Source of the DNA: Cubamyces lactineus
Taxonomy: Eukaryota > Basidiomycota > Agaricomycetes > Polyporales > Polyporaceae
DNA: 64,000 nt
Reading direction: 5' to 3'
Assembly (NCBI GenBank): GCA_022376465.1
Contig: JACDTU010000009.1
Location: 744,001 to 808,000, forward strand
Shown here: in pieces, positions 46,660 to 58,084 of the stretch
How the letters are laid out: each line of letters opens with the position of its first letter
How positions within the stretch are numbered: the first letter of the stretch is position 1
Notes under the pieces: generated by a model
What the model saw: the letters and a program-made list of their open reading frames with translations, nothing else
Told to the model about the DNA's origin: nothing
Database searches by the model: none
Made by a program: the position numbers and the translations under genes

Positions 46660-47853
46660 GGTGGTGGTCGAGGCAAGAGATGGAATCGCGCGTGCAGATG
46701 TGCGCGCGTCGAGATTCGCTACAAATGGTCGATGAGAGTAGGATCACTGGACACTTCTCTCAGGAAACGGCCTCGTGCATGGGGACGATCACGTACCTGT
46801 CCTTGTTGGGAGAGATTCCTGAGCAACTGCCCTAACGGTGTTATTAGGCTTTGTCAAGAAGAGGCTGTTACTGACGGCAGTGGCAGACCGCAGGGCGCAG
46901 ATGGACTGGTTCGGCGCAGCCTTTCAGACATGTGACTGAATGGACCGCCCCAAATGCGTCACCAGAACAGGAGGCGGCTAGACGGTGATTGCGATGCTGA
47001 CAAGTTGATGGTCTCCCCGACTCAGTCTGGTCTTTCATTTGGACAGCGTGTTTCCTCGCTTTGAGACGCGAGCTCCGACCAAGATAAGTAGTACATGTAC
47101 TTAGTAGTAGGATGAGTGTGGAAAGCAAGCTCGCATTGCGAATCACGAGAGTTGCCCGGTAAAGAAACGAGGCGCATGCAGTGCCGACACGCGCCCGCCC
47201 TGGCGGCTTCCCGCGCCTTGACGGCGGACGCAGCATTGGGGCATCGCTCACCCCCCGACAGCAGCCCGCCCTAAACCATCTTGGTCCGTGCGCTCAACCA
47301 CTCGCTATATAACCCCCCTTCGGACATTACAGCACCTCATACTTACCTTGATGGCACGAGCCCCTTCACGTACCAGGGTTCGTGGGCCGTGGGGGCCTCT
47401 CATAGCACGGCGACCCTGTCCTCAGGGGGACCCTGCGGTTTGTATGGGCTTCGGCTCATGCACCGTCCAAATATTTTCCTGTCCCGCTTCGGCCCTCGGG
47501 CTGGGCGGGCCATTTTTCTTGTCGGTTCATCGTCCTAACCCTAACCTTAAGTCACTCGCTACAAGTAATCAGCGCTATTGTAGCAGTCTTACAACGATAA
47601 CGCTGCTAACCGGACAAGTAATTAGTCGAATCCTACTAGCACGCCCTTTCACAACACCATCAGTAACTGCTAGACTTCTCCAGATCTACGTAACACCATC
47701 TAGGTAGGATCATTACAACGCTGGGGTGTCAGAATCAGGCTTCAATTCAAGGCATTTGTGGAACTACTGGTTACATTCATTCCACAACTGTATGCTGTAT
47801 ACATCCTATCATTCCGTCGTCTAAGGTGACAATCATCTCGTCCTCACGCACTC
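46660..47853. other. Intergenic, about 1.2 kb
   Basis: This is the DUSP promoter side and the 3' flank of the minus-strand carboxypeptidase. Overlapping plus-strand frames at 47281-47707 have no motif. A short telomere-like word lies at 47534-47546. A decayed mobile element is possible but I could not find ends. Confidence 0.35.
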
Positions 47854-50800
47854 TCACATCACAGTCATGGCGAAGCCCAACACAACGACTAGCAGGACGC
47901 TAGTCAATGAAACACCAAGCTGCTGCGCTGCATTTTGACCTCCCGCCGACTTGCTGGATGGTGTACCAATAGCGGTTGCGGTCACGATGTAGCTGTTCCA
48001 CGCCGCGATTGTCGCGGACGGGTATGTGTACGTCGACTGGGTCGAGAACGAGCCGACGTAGATTCCAAGCTGTCCGCGGATCACGTCGCCGGCGAGGGAG
48101 GAAACTTCCCCGCCTACGACGGATACAGTTCCGCTTGAATTCGTGAGGAGGCCGGTCTGGTTGTTTCCGAGGATAAACTCGCGCACGAGGACGAAGCCCT
48201 TTGGTTAGTGAAGGAGCGTCAGTAATATACGCGAACGACACCAGCAGATAGCATGACGCACGCGTTGGGGATTTGTGTATGGGATTAGGTGACCCGCGCC
48301 TTCGACGAGGACGTAGGTCCAGTTGCGCTCCTGGTGCACGATACCACCAATGTCGCCGTTATCATCAATCCAGGGCGTAGACGGTTTGCGCGTAAAGCCT
48401 TGGATACCGCCGAAGGTTGTGTTCTGTACATCTCATCAATGACCGTGCTAGACGTGCATGTCAATGAGCTGAGATACCTGGATTACGACTGCGTGCGATG
48501 TGTCAGCGGAAATATATCAATAAATCAGGATAGATTTCGTACCTTCGGTTCCTCTATGCGGCACGAGTGAATCGTCGTTTCCGGAGTACAGAACGACAGA
48601 CACGTTCTTCGCCGTCGCATTCGTTGCAAGATCCGTCAAGAACGCCATCGGCCTAGAATATGCAATGTTAGATCTCTTGATGTCGAGCGAGGCGCCATTG
48701 GGATGCTCACTCAACACCTGTCCGGAAGGTAAGACATGCATTCCGTAGCAGCAAAGGAGCTAAGAACTCGACTCACTTGGGTCGTTACCCTCGCTCTTCG
48801 GGTCACCCAGGAAGGGGTAGAAGATGGAGCCGGTCCAGTTCTTGCTCGTCGGCGCGTGCAACGCTGCGCGCGTCTTGGGATCTGCGAATGCTCATGGGCC
48901 TAACATGCTAAACTGCTGCACGGGAAATGTTCTGACCATTAAAGAAGACACTGGCATCCATGTTAGCTTCCGGGTCCAAAGCATCCGGGATTTGATACAC
49001 CTATTCAGTATGTCGTCAGATCGGGTCGTAAGCAAACGTATTCAGCTGTACGTACATCGAAGCCGTTGAAGTCATCGTGCTTGACGCCTGCACGCTAATA
49101 GTCAATGCGCCAGTCCGGAGAGATGCGCAGAACGCGAGCACTCACTCCACGGGAACGAGAAGTTGACGGCATAGTCGATCATCTCGTCGTAGATGTCGCA
49201 GCCGTACCACGGGTCGATCGTCCCATTCGCCCTCCCGCTGAGGTCGCGCTTGCTTACGGCTGCGCCGCGCTCCCTCCGCTCGACGACTGCGCGCTCGGCA
49301 TGGTTGGCGAGGGCGCGCAGCTGCAGGCGTCGGTTGTCGCGGGAGGCCGAGTTGAGGCGGGCGAACGCGCTCTTGGACTTGGACCGGAAGGGGTCCTCGG
49401 GCTCGACGAACCCGAGCGTCGGGAAGTGGCCATCTTGAGGGTAAGTGAGGTTGAGGTCGTAGCCACAGAGGTGCTCCCTGAAGGCCTCAGTTCGACGCGA
49501 GCTTGGAACAAGGGACAACGCTGATAGACGTACTGTTCGCGGAAATACTCGAATGCCGCAGGGTCGTAGGCTACCAACTGAGGGTACGTCTCGATGATTG
49601 ACACCTGTTACAATCCACATCAGGATGAACCCATACAGCGGAGATGGAGGTCAAGATGGAGATGTACCGTAGGCACTTCGTTGAAAACGACGTCGGAGCC
49701 AACAGTGCCATCTCCGATGGCGAACTTGACAATATTGACAGGCGGGTCTGTCAGACCGAAGTACGTCTTCATGATGTACGGCTTCGGACAGAGTTCAGCG
49801 CGGAGGCACGATGGTCCGAGCGATGAACGAGGTGCTTACGATGTACGTGCCGGCATAGCTCTCGCCCGTCAGGTACATGGGGCGGGTCTTCAGACTTGGG
49901 AACACCTTGACCAGGTTTGACAAGAAGCCCATCTACAAACGAGGCACTGCTCAGCCACATGAGCGTGCAATCCATGTTGGGTGACTTACGAAGTCCCTGC
50001 CCATTTCATCTTCATCGTGCACTGCGCATGCCGTGTCAATGTGCGATGGATGATAGTGAGCAAATCACTTTACCATATCCCGTCGAGTCCGCAGTAGCGA
50101 AACCGACGCCACTGCAAGAGCATTCAGTGAGACCTTACGTATGGGCGGGGGCACCAGACCGCAAGAAGCGTTTACCAGCACTTACACCGGCTGGTCGACC
50201 CAAATGTAGTCTGCGAGCGTGTTCCAACTGAAGTTGTTCTGCTGCGCACTGAAGTCCGAGTTGATATGGACAGGCCCGTTCTGTGCCCGACGACCGCATT
50301 AGCCGTGGACACACATCGTGATAGAGCGCCTACCTCCGAAGTCAGACCAATTAGACTAGATGAACCGGGCCTGCGCAGAACGGGGGTAAGTATCCTTTGA
50401 CCGTCTGACTCCTGATTGACAGGAACGGTGACGAGCTGACCCTCCGTTGAGCCAAATGCCCCAGGGCTCGTTGGCGCGCTCGTTTGCGCCCGCAGTCAAG
50501 GACCCGTTCTCCTTCTCGAAGCCCCAGAAGTATAGCGTGTCGTTGGGATGACCCGCTCTGTTCACTGGGATGTTACCGGCGAAGCTGCGAGGCAGCGCCC
50601 AGGTCACGTTTGGAAGTGAATCCTTGACCTCAAAGTCTGCAGATGGGAAAATGCGGCTGTCGTCAGCAAGCACGCTCACAGCGGAGGGAAAAGTCGCGCA
50701 CAGTCTTGCCAGGCCGGACTGAAGTCCCCGGACGGCTTGCCAGGGTAGTCGTGTGGCCAGCTGCTGGGAACCTCCGAGGGTGGGTAGGCACCGTGGACGA

Positions 50801-50855
50801 CCGCCACGGTGAGAGCCAGGAGAGCGGCCACGCGCGTGGAAGACCGCGAGTGCAT
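47854..50855 (-). CDS. Serine carboxypeptidase (S10), secreted, copy A
   Basis: S10 peptidases remove C-terminal residues at acidic pH. The start at 50855 gives a signal peptide (MHSRSSTRVAALLALTVAVV), then SWPHDYPGKPSGDFSPAWQ. An intron splits the Tyr codon of WQDY-FEVKDSLPNVTW. The nucleophile motif MYLTGESYAGTYI is intact. The catalytic Asp lies in LYSGNDDSLVPHRGTE and the His in VEGAGHLIPYTNPQR. The C-terminus is hydrophobic (GVSLTSVLLVVVLGFAMTVM) and may be a GPI-anchor signal. About twelve short introns are present. The stop is at 47854-47856. A close paralog lies in inverse orientation at 59752-62815. Confidence 0.9.
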
Positions 50856-51496
50856 TGTGTACGAATCTCGACACGGGTGTGCGAGAACAAGGTCGTGCCC
50901 TGTGGTCGGATTGACCTCCTGGCAGATTAAATAGCGTTGTTCTGCCCGGGCGCGCCGGATTGAGCGGTCAGTGACTCTGGTACGGTGCCGTACAAGGTGA
51001 TAGATCCGGGACGAGTTGTATGGACGACGGGGCAGGCGGCAGCGCGCCCCTGGTTATGTGGGCCCATTGTTACGGTGTTGGGTGGGAAAATACCGCCTCA
51101 GCCGCATGGCTAGCCGTGGCCCTTATGCCCATAGAGGCAACTGATGTACTCACACGGATGTGCGACTGCGGTCCACCGAGGGCTGCTGGTATTTGTGGAC
51201 GCGATCTTGCAGAACCGCCGGGAGAAGTGCGGACATACTCATAGCCACTGTGATCGCATACGCACAGATGACAGCGCAAGTTTAGCAAAGCGCCGAAAGA
51301 TGGGGCCGGGTGCAACTGCTGCAGCCTGAGCTGCAGCTGGCGGGATGAGGCAAGTGCGGCAACTATTGACGTTGTCGTTCTCCTTCGCTCGTCGGTTTGT
51401 TTGACATGACCACACTCTCAGAGCACCCGCGTGCATATGGCAATTCTGCGCCCTGACATCCGATAGTGAACGCAACTCCGACGGCAGCCCTCGTTA
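50856..51496. other. Intergenic, 641 bp
   Basis: This is the promoter of carboxypeptidase copy A and the 3' flank of the small gene at 51497. No TATA box was clear. Open frames here have no motif. Confidence 0.4.
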
Positions 51497-52041
51497 TCAA
51501 GCTTCCAGGAGGCCCGGAAGATGCTGCTCGATATATTCAACCACCGCGTCAGGCCCCTTCTCTACCTGAAGCCCGTGCGGAAGGCTGAACGTCTTGATGC
51601 CTGGTATCGTGTCCTTCGCGATAGCGACAATCTCCTGTGCAGAAGGGTCGTCTGACTGCTGCGTTCTGTCACTCGAAGCATCGGAGCTACCTGTGCTTGC
51701 TCCGCGGTCCACATCGAAGCCGTGAACTGGACATTGCGCGAGTGTGGGCTGGACTGCGCGAATGAATGGTTTGAGTCAGAGCGGGACATACCAGTATATC
51801 GGGCTGCTCTTTCTCCAGAGTTGGGCGGACGTCGTCAATCTCTGATCGTCATGTCGATGTTTGCATGCTGCAACGCTCTTAGGAAACTGATCGGCTGGTA
51901 CTTACTTTCGACGTTAGCGGCGTGAATGATAGTATATCTGTCCTTTACATCTTCCACGACGCGCCCGATGAGTCTCTTCGCGCGTTCCGGGGCGGTATTG
52001 ACAGTAACGAGCTTGATAGGCTTGTTTGCAGGGGAAGTCAT
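51497..52041 (-). CDS. Small protein of unknown function, probably conserved
   Basis: I do not recognise the family. The start at 52041 gives MTSPANKPIKLVTVNTAPER, then AKRLIGRVVEDVKDRYTIIH and AANVE. A GTAAGT intron leads to KIDDVRPTLEKEQPDIL. The last exon gives FDVDRGASTGSSD and a well-formed helical end (AQEIVAIAKDTIPGIKTFSL, VVEYIEQHLPGLLEA). The second junction is not settled: the strong donor GTATGT does not keep frame, while a weak donor two codons later (GTCCCG) with acceptor GTCCAG does, giving ILVFHGFDVDR. The Val/Thr-rich beginning followed by an alpha/beta pattern could be a Rossmann-like or flavodoxin-like small domain, but that is a guess. Confidence 0.65.
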
Positions 52042-52967
52042 GATGGTGGATGGCCAAGACGATGAAAAGAATACGTCTGTGCAAGTGATGCAGCGTGGGT
52101 TATCAACGTTACGGGCGGCCGGCGCGTGGATTCTGAAGCACGCTATGTGCGGGTAAGAGGGAGGTCATGGTTCACATGATGCACCCCGAAAAATCATATG
52201 AGTATGTCCAACTTGGTGCCCTCTGTAACTCCTGAAACATGTAACTGTTGCAAACGGTTGCAGTATTCCTATGATTATGTTCGTTACCTGGCCAGTTCTC
52301 GCGTGGAGCGTAGGGTGGTAGACGTACCTGCGACGAGGCGGATTGTCAGCCATATCCTCGCTTGGCTTCTGAGGGGAGCACCACGGCTTGCATGGGGGCT
52401 CCGGGGACTAGTTGCAGCATACAGCGATGTCATCAGATCTACCGGGACAATAGCCTGCTTGAATTCGAGCACGATGGATGAGCGAGGACGCCGAGGAAAG
52501 CCTCGAGTCTCGAGAGCCGCCTGAGCGTGCAATTCCTCGCGGACAACCCGTCGGCGCTCACCTTTGAGGACCTCCCGACGGCGTAACGCGAGGACGCCAT
52601 CTTCGACAGCGGGCTCACCACCCCTTACCCCCTCCAACGCTGGGACAAGACTGCTCGGCGGCAAGCGCGATACGTGTGCGCGGGATTCACGTTAAAACCC
52701 GCGGGCTCTGGCCCTATAGCAGACGGCTGTGAAGCACTGCGTGTAGTATATACGTGTAATTTAGGATACCCTGGATCTCAAAAAAAAAAAAAAAAGAGAG
52801 CCGTCTGAGCGCTAAAGCACTGTACCGCATGTGGAAGCTCACGTAACCGACGGCGCCGGACCGTGAGGACGGAGGAAAGTCATACTAGCAGCTGCAGCGT
52901 ACCTTTGTCCGCAGCTCTCATGCACAGCTCGCCGGTACTCCTCTCAGCGTCCACTAGACCCTCCTGA
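52042..52967. other. Intergenic, about 930 bp, holding a retroposed segment
   Basis: This lies between two divergent genes. It contains the poly(A)-ended insertion annotated at 52512-52811. The remaining DNA has short frames without motifs. Confidence 0.45.
52512..52811 (+). mobile_element. Retroposed segment: poly(A) tail flanked by 16-bp direct repeats
   Basis: Near-identical 16-bp words flank the segment: GAGAGCCGCCTGAGCG at 52512-52527 and GAGAGCCGTCTGAGCG at 52796-52811 (15 of 16 match). The 268 bp between them end in sixteen A residues (52780-52795). This is the usual signature of target-primed reverse transcription by a LINE-type machinery. The inner sequence begins with an open frame QFLADNPSALTFEDLPTA that stops at 52584-52586, so it may be the 3' end of an mRNA (last codons, 3' UTR, tail), i.e. 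a 5'-truncated processed pseudogene. A SINE is the alternative. The source gene is not recognised. Confidence 0.6.
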
Positions 52968-55900
52968 ATGTCGGTTGCAGGCTCGGACTACGGCGGATCA
53001 ACCTATGGAAGATCGGAGCCCCGTCCAGAGAAACCTCTGGTAGTCAAATGCGTATATGATGAGCGGGGGAGCAAGAAGATATCCTTCCCGAGCGCGAGGT
53101 CATGCTCGTATGATAATCTTCGCAAACAGGTATGTCACACTTCGATTCCATATCTAGATGCCTGCAAGAAGGGACATGGACCCTGCTGCGGCACCACGGA
53201 CGGACTGTGGACATTGCTTTACCACATATACATGTCCTCCGGTGGCCCCGTTCCTCTAGTTTCTCAGGAGCTGAATCTCGAAACCAGATAGAGCGGTGTT
53301 TCGCGTTGGATAGCAGACAATTCCACATCGTATACGAAGATGACGATAAGGAGACCATCTATGTCACAAACGAGGCCGACTTGACGGATGCTATCAATTA
53401 CTTCAAGCCCACGATGAACGACGACGTACCTTCTTCGTCTGCTGCTTCTATCCTCTCTGTGCGAAGTTTCCGCGCTTCGAAGATCACTTTGAAAGTCAAG
53501 GTTCTCGTCGACTATGACGGCATCAGTCTATCCGACACTGGCTCTCTCATCAGCCTCGAGGAGTATAGCAATAGGAACGGCAGTCGCTATTCGTTGTCCC
53601 AGTCTTCTATGCCACCGCGTGAGCTGGAGGATGATGCCATCACGGTGAGCTCCAAGGACGTTGGCTCAAAATACGATGCATTCCTTGGAACCAAGGGCAC
53701 GAAGACTATTGTTGCGGGTCCAAGTCGAGAGCCGCTCATCGATCCAGAGCAGCACTGGGAAAGCGTCACCGTCTCTAGCGCACCCCGGACTCTCAGTTCG
53801 ACCCGTAGTCGAGATCAGAGCTTGCGTGAAGACGCACTCACACGCTATCCAGAGGACCCGTCGTCCGTTTTCGCACGGCTGAAGATGGAGGAGGAGCGAC
53901 TCGGGCTTTCACCCGGTAACCTGAACGGCGCATCGACTTTCGAGACCGAACGAGGCGAGAGGTGGCTGAAAGACCAGAACGTGCACCTAACTACTCTGAA
54001 CGGAGACGGTTTCTCCATGAGCGAGTCCTCACTGGAGGACAACCTTTCTCTCGAGCTGGAGAAGAATCAGCATGGGAACTATCGATATACTCTCACAGGT
54101 AGCGGCGGTTCTATTGCCTCGCAAAGCGTGCGCGACTTTGTGATAGACGATGGCTCCAGCGGTTTCGTCAGCAACGCTGTAGAGAGCGTAGCCGATTCCG
54201 CAGAGAAGATCTTGGACAGCCGTCCGACGTCTATGCAGGCCACACAGTTCTCACATCCCCATAGGTCTTCGAATCCGTTCATGGGGCCAGGGGAGGAAGA
54301 TTCAGTGGCGTTGGACTTCATCCATCCCGATATCCCTCCAGAGGTACTCTCTTTCCTCAGACCTGCGCCACCTCTAGGCCCTCCTCCAGACCCCACGAAT
54401 TGTTCGAAGTGCGGAGTCATACTCGACATGATCAAGTATGTCTGCTCTACTTGTGGCGAGAAGAAGTCTCCGTCATCGTCCTCCTCCGACATCTCAAGCA
54501 ACTCAAAGGGCAAGACGCGAGCCATCGACATCCAACGGGAGTTTACCTATCCCCCGTTCTACAACACTCCCTCCGCCTCTTCGTCGACAGTCATTGGTAG
54601 CGGAGGTTCCGGAAGCTCTGGAAGCTCCAAAGGCTCTGACCACCCCTCCCGCTCGATGTCCGAGAGCACTCTCGCTACGGGACGGAAGCCGTTACCCGCT
54701 ATACCAACCGGTTATCCGACTGCTGCGAATGGGTACGGTCGACCATCACTTGGCGTCCCGGGACCGGACCACAGAGCGCCTCCAGGATACGAACTCTGCT
54801 CGAACTGTGTCCAAGCATATGGCGTACAACATTCGCTCGAGCTCAGCGCCACGCCAGGGTCCTCGCCAGGACCAGGTACCTCTCCTGAAGACGCTGAGAG
54901 AGAACTCTCCCGGTGGAGGCGGACTGCGCCAAGTCAGAAGGGTGTGCTGCGGCACGCGTACATCGAGAAGAGCTGGACACACAATGGCTGGGAAGACGTA
55001 GGTGAGTGTACCAGGCCACCGTGCTCGCTGCGCTGCGGCGGAAATGGTCGCGCAGCCGCAGTGCCGGTCGGATACGTTGGCTGACGCAGGGAACTGTTTC
55101 CTCGGCCCGCAGAGCAGGGTGGAACGGGCACTTGCCGCTGCTCGACGTGCAACACCGTGATTACGAGCCATCGGTACAAGTGTGCCTCCTGCGACGATTT
55201 CAATCTGTGCCGCGCATGCTACAGGTACGTCTGGGCGCGGACGCGCGGACCTCGTCCGCAGCAACGCCGAGCTGATGCACATATACTCTCGCCAGGCAGG
55301 TGTATGAAGTCCACCCCGCACACGCCTTCCTCCAGGTTCCAGACAAGCAAAGCAGCTCGCAGTCCTCAAGTTCAGGTATGATCGATCACGCACGATTGGC
55401 TGAATCCCTAGAGGAACCCTGTAAGTAATTGCGTCGCACTGCAACGTCAACTCATGACAAATTTTGATACTCGTTGAAGCACTTACGCATGTTGGCGTCC
55501 ATTGTGCGCAGTAAGTCATGATCGCTATATGCCCGCCGTCCTTGACTGAGTGCCTCCTACAGCTGTATGCAAGAGATTGTCGGGGCACGCTTCCACTGTG
55601 CGGTATGCGAGAACGTGGACATCTGCCAAAACTGCGACGCCGCAGGCCTGCCTGGCAATCTTGATTCCGCCGACGGTGGCCACATCTCGTCGCATATCAT
55701 GATCAAGGTAGGCTTCACCCCTAGTTGGCTAGAAGACGTGGTCTCAACATAACGCCTATCAGATCCCCCACCCCATACCGACGGCGGATTTGCACTCGAC
55801 GAGCCAGATGGCAATCAAGCTATGGACAGGCCGAGACGGCCCCCATTTGCAGGCTGGCAGCGCGAACGGGCACGGCCGACGGAACTCCCTGGGGGAGTCT

Positions 55901-56857
55901 GCGTACTCCCACACAGTCCTTGGCTCTGGCACGCGAGTAGACCCTAACACTGCTGCCCTCGAACATGGACTACCTTGTGACGGGTGTGCACAGGTACGTG
56001 ATATCGTCCTTCAAATGGTAGTACAGTCTGATAAACTACGGTCTAATAGCCCATCGTCGGTGTGCGTTACCAGTGCGCCAACTGTTCGTCCTATCCCAAG
56101 TCTATCAGTCTCGTGCGTATTCTTATCTATTAATCTCGGATACGTTCAATGTTGACGACGTAAGCCAGTGCGAGCGGTGTGAGGCACGTTCATATGCGTT
56201 ACATGACCCTTGGCATGTGTTCTTCAAGCTTCCGCGGCCAGTGGACAGGCCGCTCGTCCTGCAGCCACCGCTTCCTCGCTTGTGAGTGGGCTATCGTGGC
56301 TCCCAGTGCGCACCGCGCTGACTGCCAAGACAGGTACAAGACCCCTGCCGGCCCTGCTGGAGGCGTGTTCAACCTCGCAAATCCCAAAGGTAAACCAAGC
56401 TCACTATATACCTACACGCCGCGAATCGACCCCTGACCGGCACGTCTCACTTCCAGCCTACCTGCGGAACCTCACCCACCAGCTCACGGTGTGCGACCGC
56501 TGCATGTCGCACATCCGCGGCGAGTGGTTCCACTGCGCGTACTGCCCGAAGGACCTGTGCGACAGCTGCGCCGAGGTCGACACGCACGACCCCACGCACC
56601 TCTTCGTCGTGTTCAAGTCGAATGTCAATATGCAGATCTTCCGGTACGTCTGCATCCTCCTTCCGCCATTCTTCCGCCTCCGCTCCCGTCCCCTGCGCAT
56701 GCACCCTGCTCCTTGCCGTTCTACATCGCTCTCGACCGCCCCTCACTCTGCCTCTGGATGGTGCGCTGACCTAGGAATCGCAAGCAGGAGATTCATCAAC
56801 GAGGAGGACTCGTCGCGCAGCCCGCCGCTCATCCCGTTCCCAGTGTATCACTCATAG
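52968..56857 (+). CDS. PB1 and multi-ZZ zinc-finger protein (NBR1-like)
   Basis: The start at 52968 begins MSVAGSDYGGSTYGRS. An N-terminal PB1 domain spans KPLVVKCVYDERGSKKISF and, after a 159-nt intron, IERCFALDSRQFHIVYEDDD. A long Ser-rich linker follows, with a CSKCG...CSTCGEKK pair. Then come four ZZ-type fingers over exons from 55110 to 56640: CSTCNTVITSHRYKCASCDD, CANCMQEIVGARFHCAVCEN, CDGCAQPIVGVRYQCANC and CDRCMSHIRGEWFHCAYCP. The stop is at 56855-56857. PB1 plus ZZ fingers is the layout of the selective-autophagy receptors p62/NBR1. The FW domain of NBR1 and a UBA were not seen, so the call stays at domain level. It converges with MED4, with a 222-bp gap. Confidence 0.82.
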
Positions 56858-57079
56858 TCAGCGCTCACCGGCCGCAGACCTCATCGCACCATGCATTATG
56901 TATCACCCCTGTTCACGCTATGCCTGTGCGGCTTCTTGTATATGTTCGTACGCTCGTCGCTGTTTTTTTGTTGTACGCATCGCGGAGAACCATCGTATTT
57001 GTACAATGCACATTGCAAACAACGATGCCGGCTGTGTGCGTGGGATGCAAGAGAAGCGTGAGGATATGTGTGAGCGTGT

Positions 57080-58084
57080 TCAAAGGTCCGGGTTGAGATC
57101 GAGGTCGAAGTCGACAAAGCCCTGCTGCTGGGGCGCGCGGAAGTCTGGACGATATGGGTTCGCAGCCATATGCGCCGGAAGCTCGATCTTGGGGGACACC
57201 GTCGGGGCTGCACATCTCAGTCGTCAGCCCACATATCTCATTCACATTCCCATTCCAGGAGGAACGGGTGGAAGCAAGTGAGGTGCACGTACGCTTTCCG
57301 ACCGAGTGGGTCTCGCCGAGGATCCCGAGGGGCGCCTCGTCGTTCATGTGCCCGCGCCGCATCTTCTCCTCGTTCGGGAACGGCGGGAAGAAGAGCGGCG
57401 GGGGCGGCTGGCCGGGCGCGAGGTCGGGCATATTTGGGGGCGCAGACGTGAACGCGGACAGGCTCTGGGCGTATGCGAGGAGCTCGGGGTACGGTATTGC
57501 AGCTGTGCAGGACGGTCGAACGCGAACACCAATAGGTCGGACGTCAGAACGGCATGTATATGTGGGAGAACGTAGAAATGCGACGCACCGGCCTTAGCCT
57601 CCTCGATAGCTTTGATACGCTCCTCGCCCTCCCGTATGAGCGCGTCAAGCTCGCGCCTGCCCTCGTCCAGCGTTCGTACGATGTCTCGCCACCGCTTGTC
57701 CAGCTCCAGCACCTCCTCCTTGAGCTGTTCTATCCTCCGCTGCTTCACTTGGTGCGTCTGTGCGAGCCGTACTGCCGCCGCAAGCTGCGCATCGACCGCG
57801 AGGAGGTCCGAGACGGATGGTGGGGGAGGTGGTCGGCTCTGTGGGGGCCCGAGTGATTGGAACAGCGTCTGCGAGAGTGTTTGGAGGCGTCCTAGAGGCT
57901 CGAGGAGGATCTCTGACATAGACTGAGATGATAGCGACCCTGTGTTGTCCATGTCGGTAGGGTGTTGTGATTGCTGGGAGATGTAGGGCTGGGAAGGGAA
58001 GGCGGATTGCGAGAGCGCAGGTTGGGTCGACTGGAGACTGGGCTGGGACGAGGGTCCCGCAAACATCGAGCCCGAGTAAGACAT
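57080..58084 (-). CDS. MED4: Mediator complex subunit 4
   Basis: MED4 belongs to the middle module of Mediator, which links activators to RNA polymerase II. The start at 58084 gives MSYSGSMFAGPSSQPSLQ and a Gln/Ser/Pro-rich lead. The coiled-coil core follows (VSDLLAVDAQLAAAVRLAQ, then RIEQLKEEVLELDKRWRDIV), with LIREGEERIKAIEEAKA, the family signature before the first intron. After splicing the frame continues AIPYPELLAYAQSLSAFTSA and PPNMPDLAPGQPPPP, matching the conserved MED4 end. A second intron precedes PTVSPKIELPAHMAANPYRP. The stop is at 57080-57082. The model has three exons and about 250 residues. Confidence 0.9.

Noticed and set aside
47281..47707. Overlapping plus-strand frames of 85 and 139 residues
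   Set aside because: No start context, motif or splice pattern; the composition looks random.
54746..55588. 280-residue minus-strand open frame
   Set aside because: It crosses exons and introns of the PB1/ZZ gene; its cysteines come from reversed zinc-finger codons.
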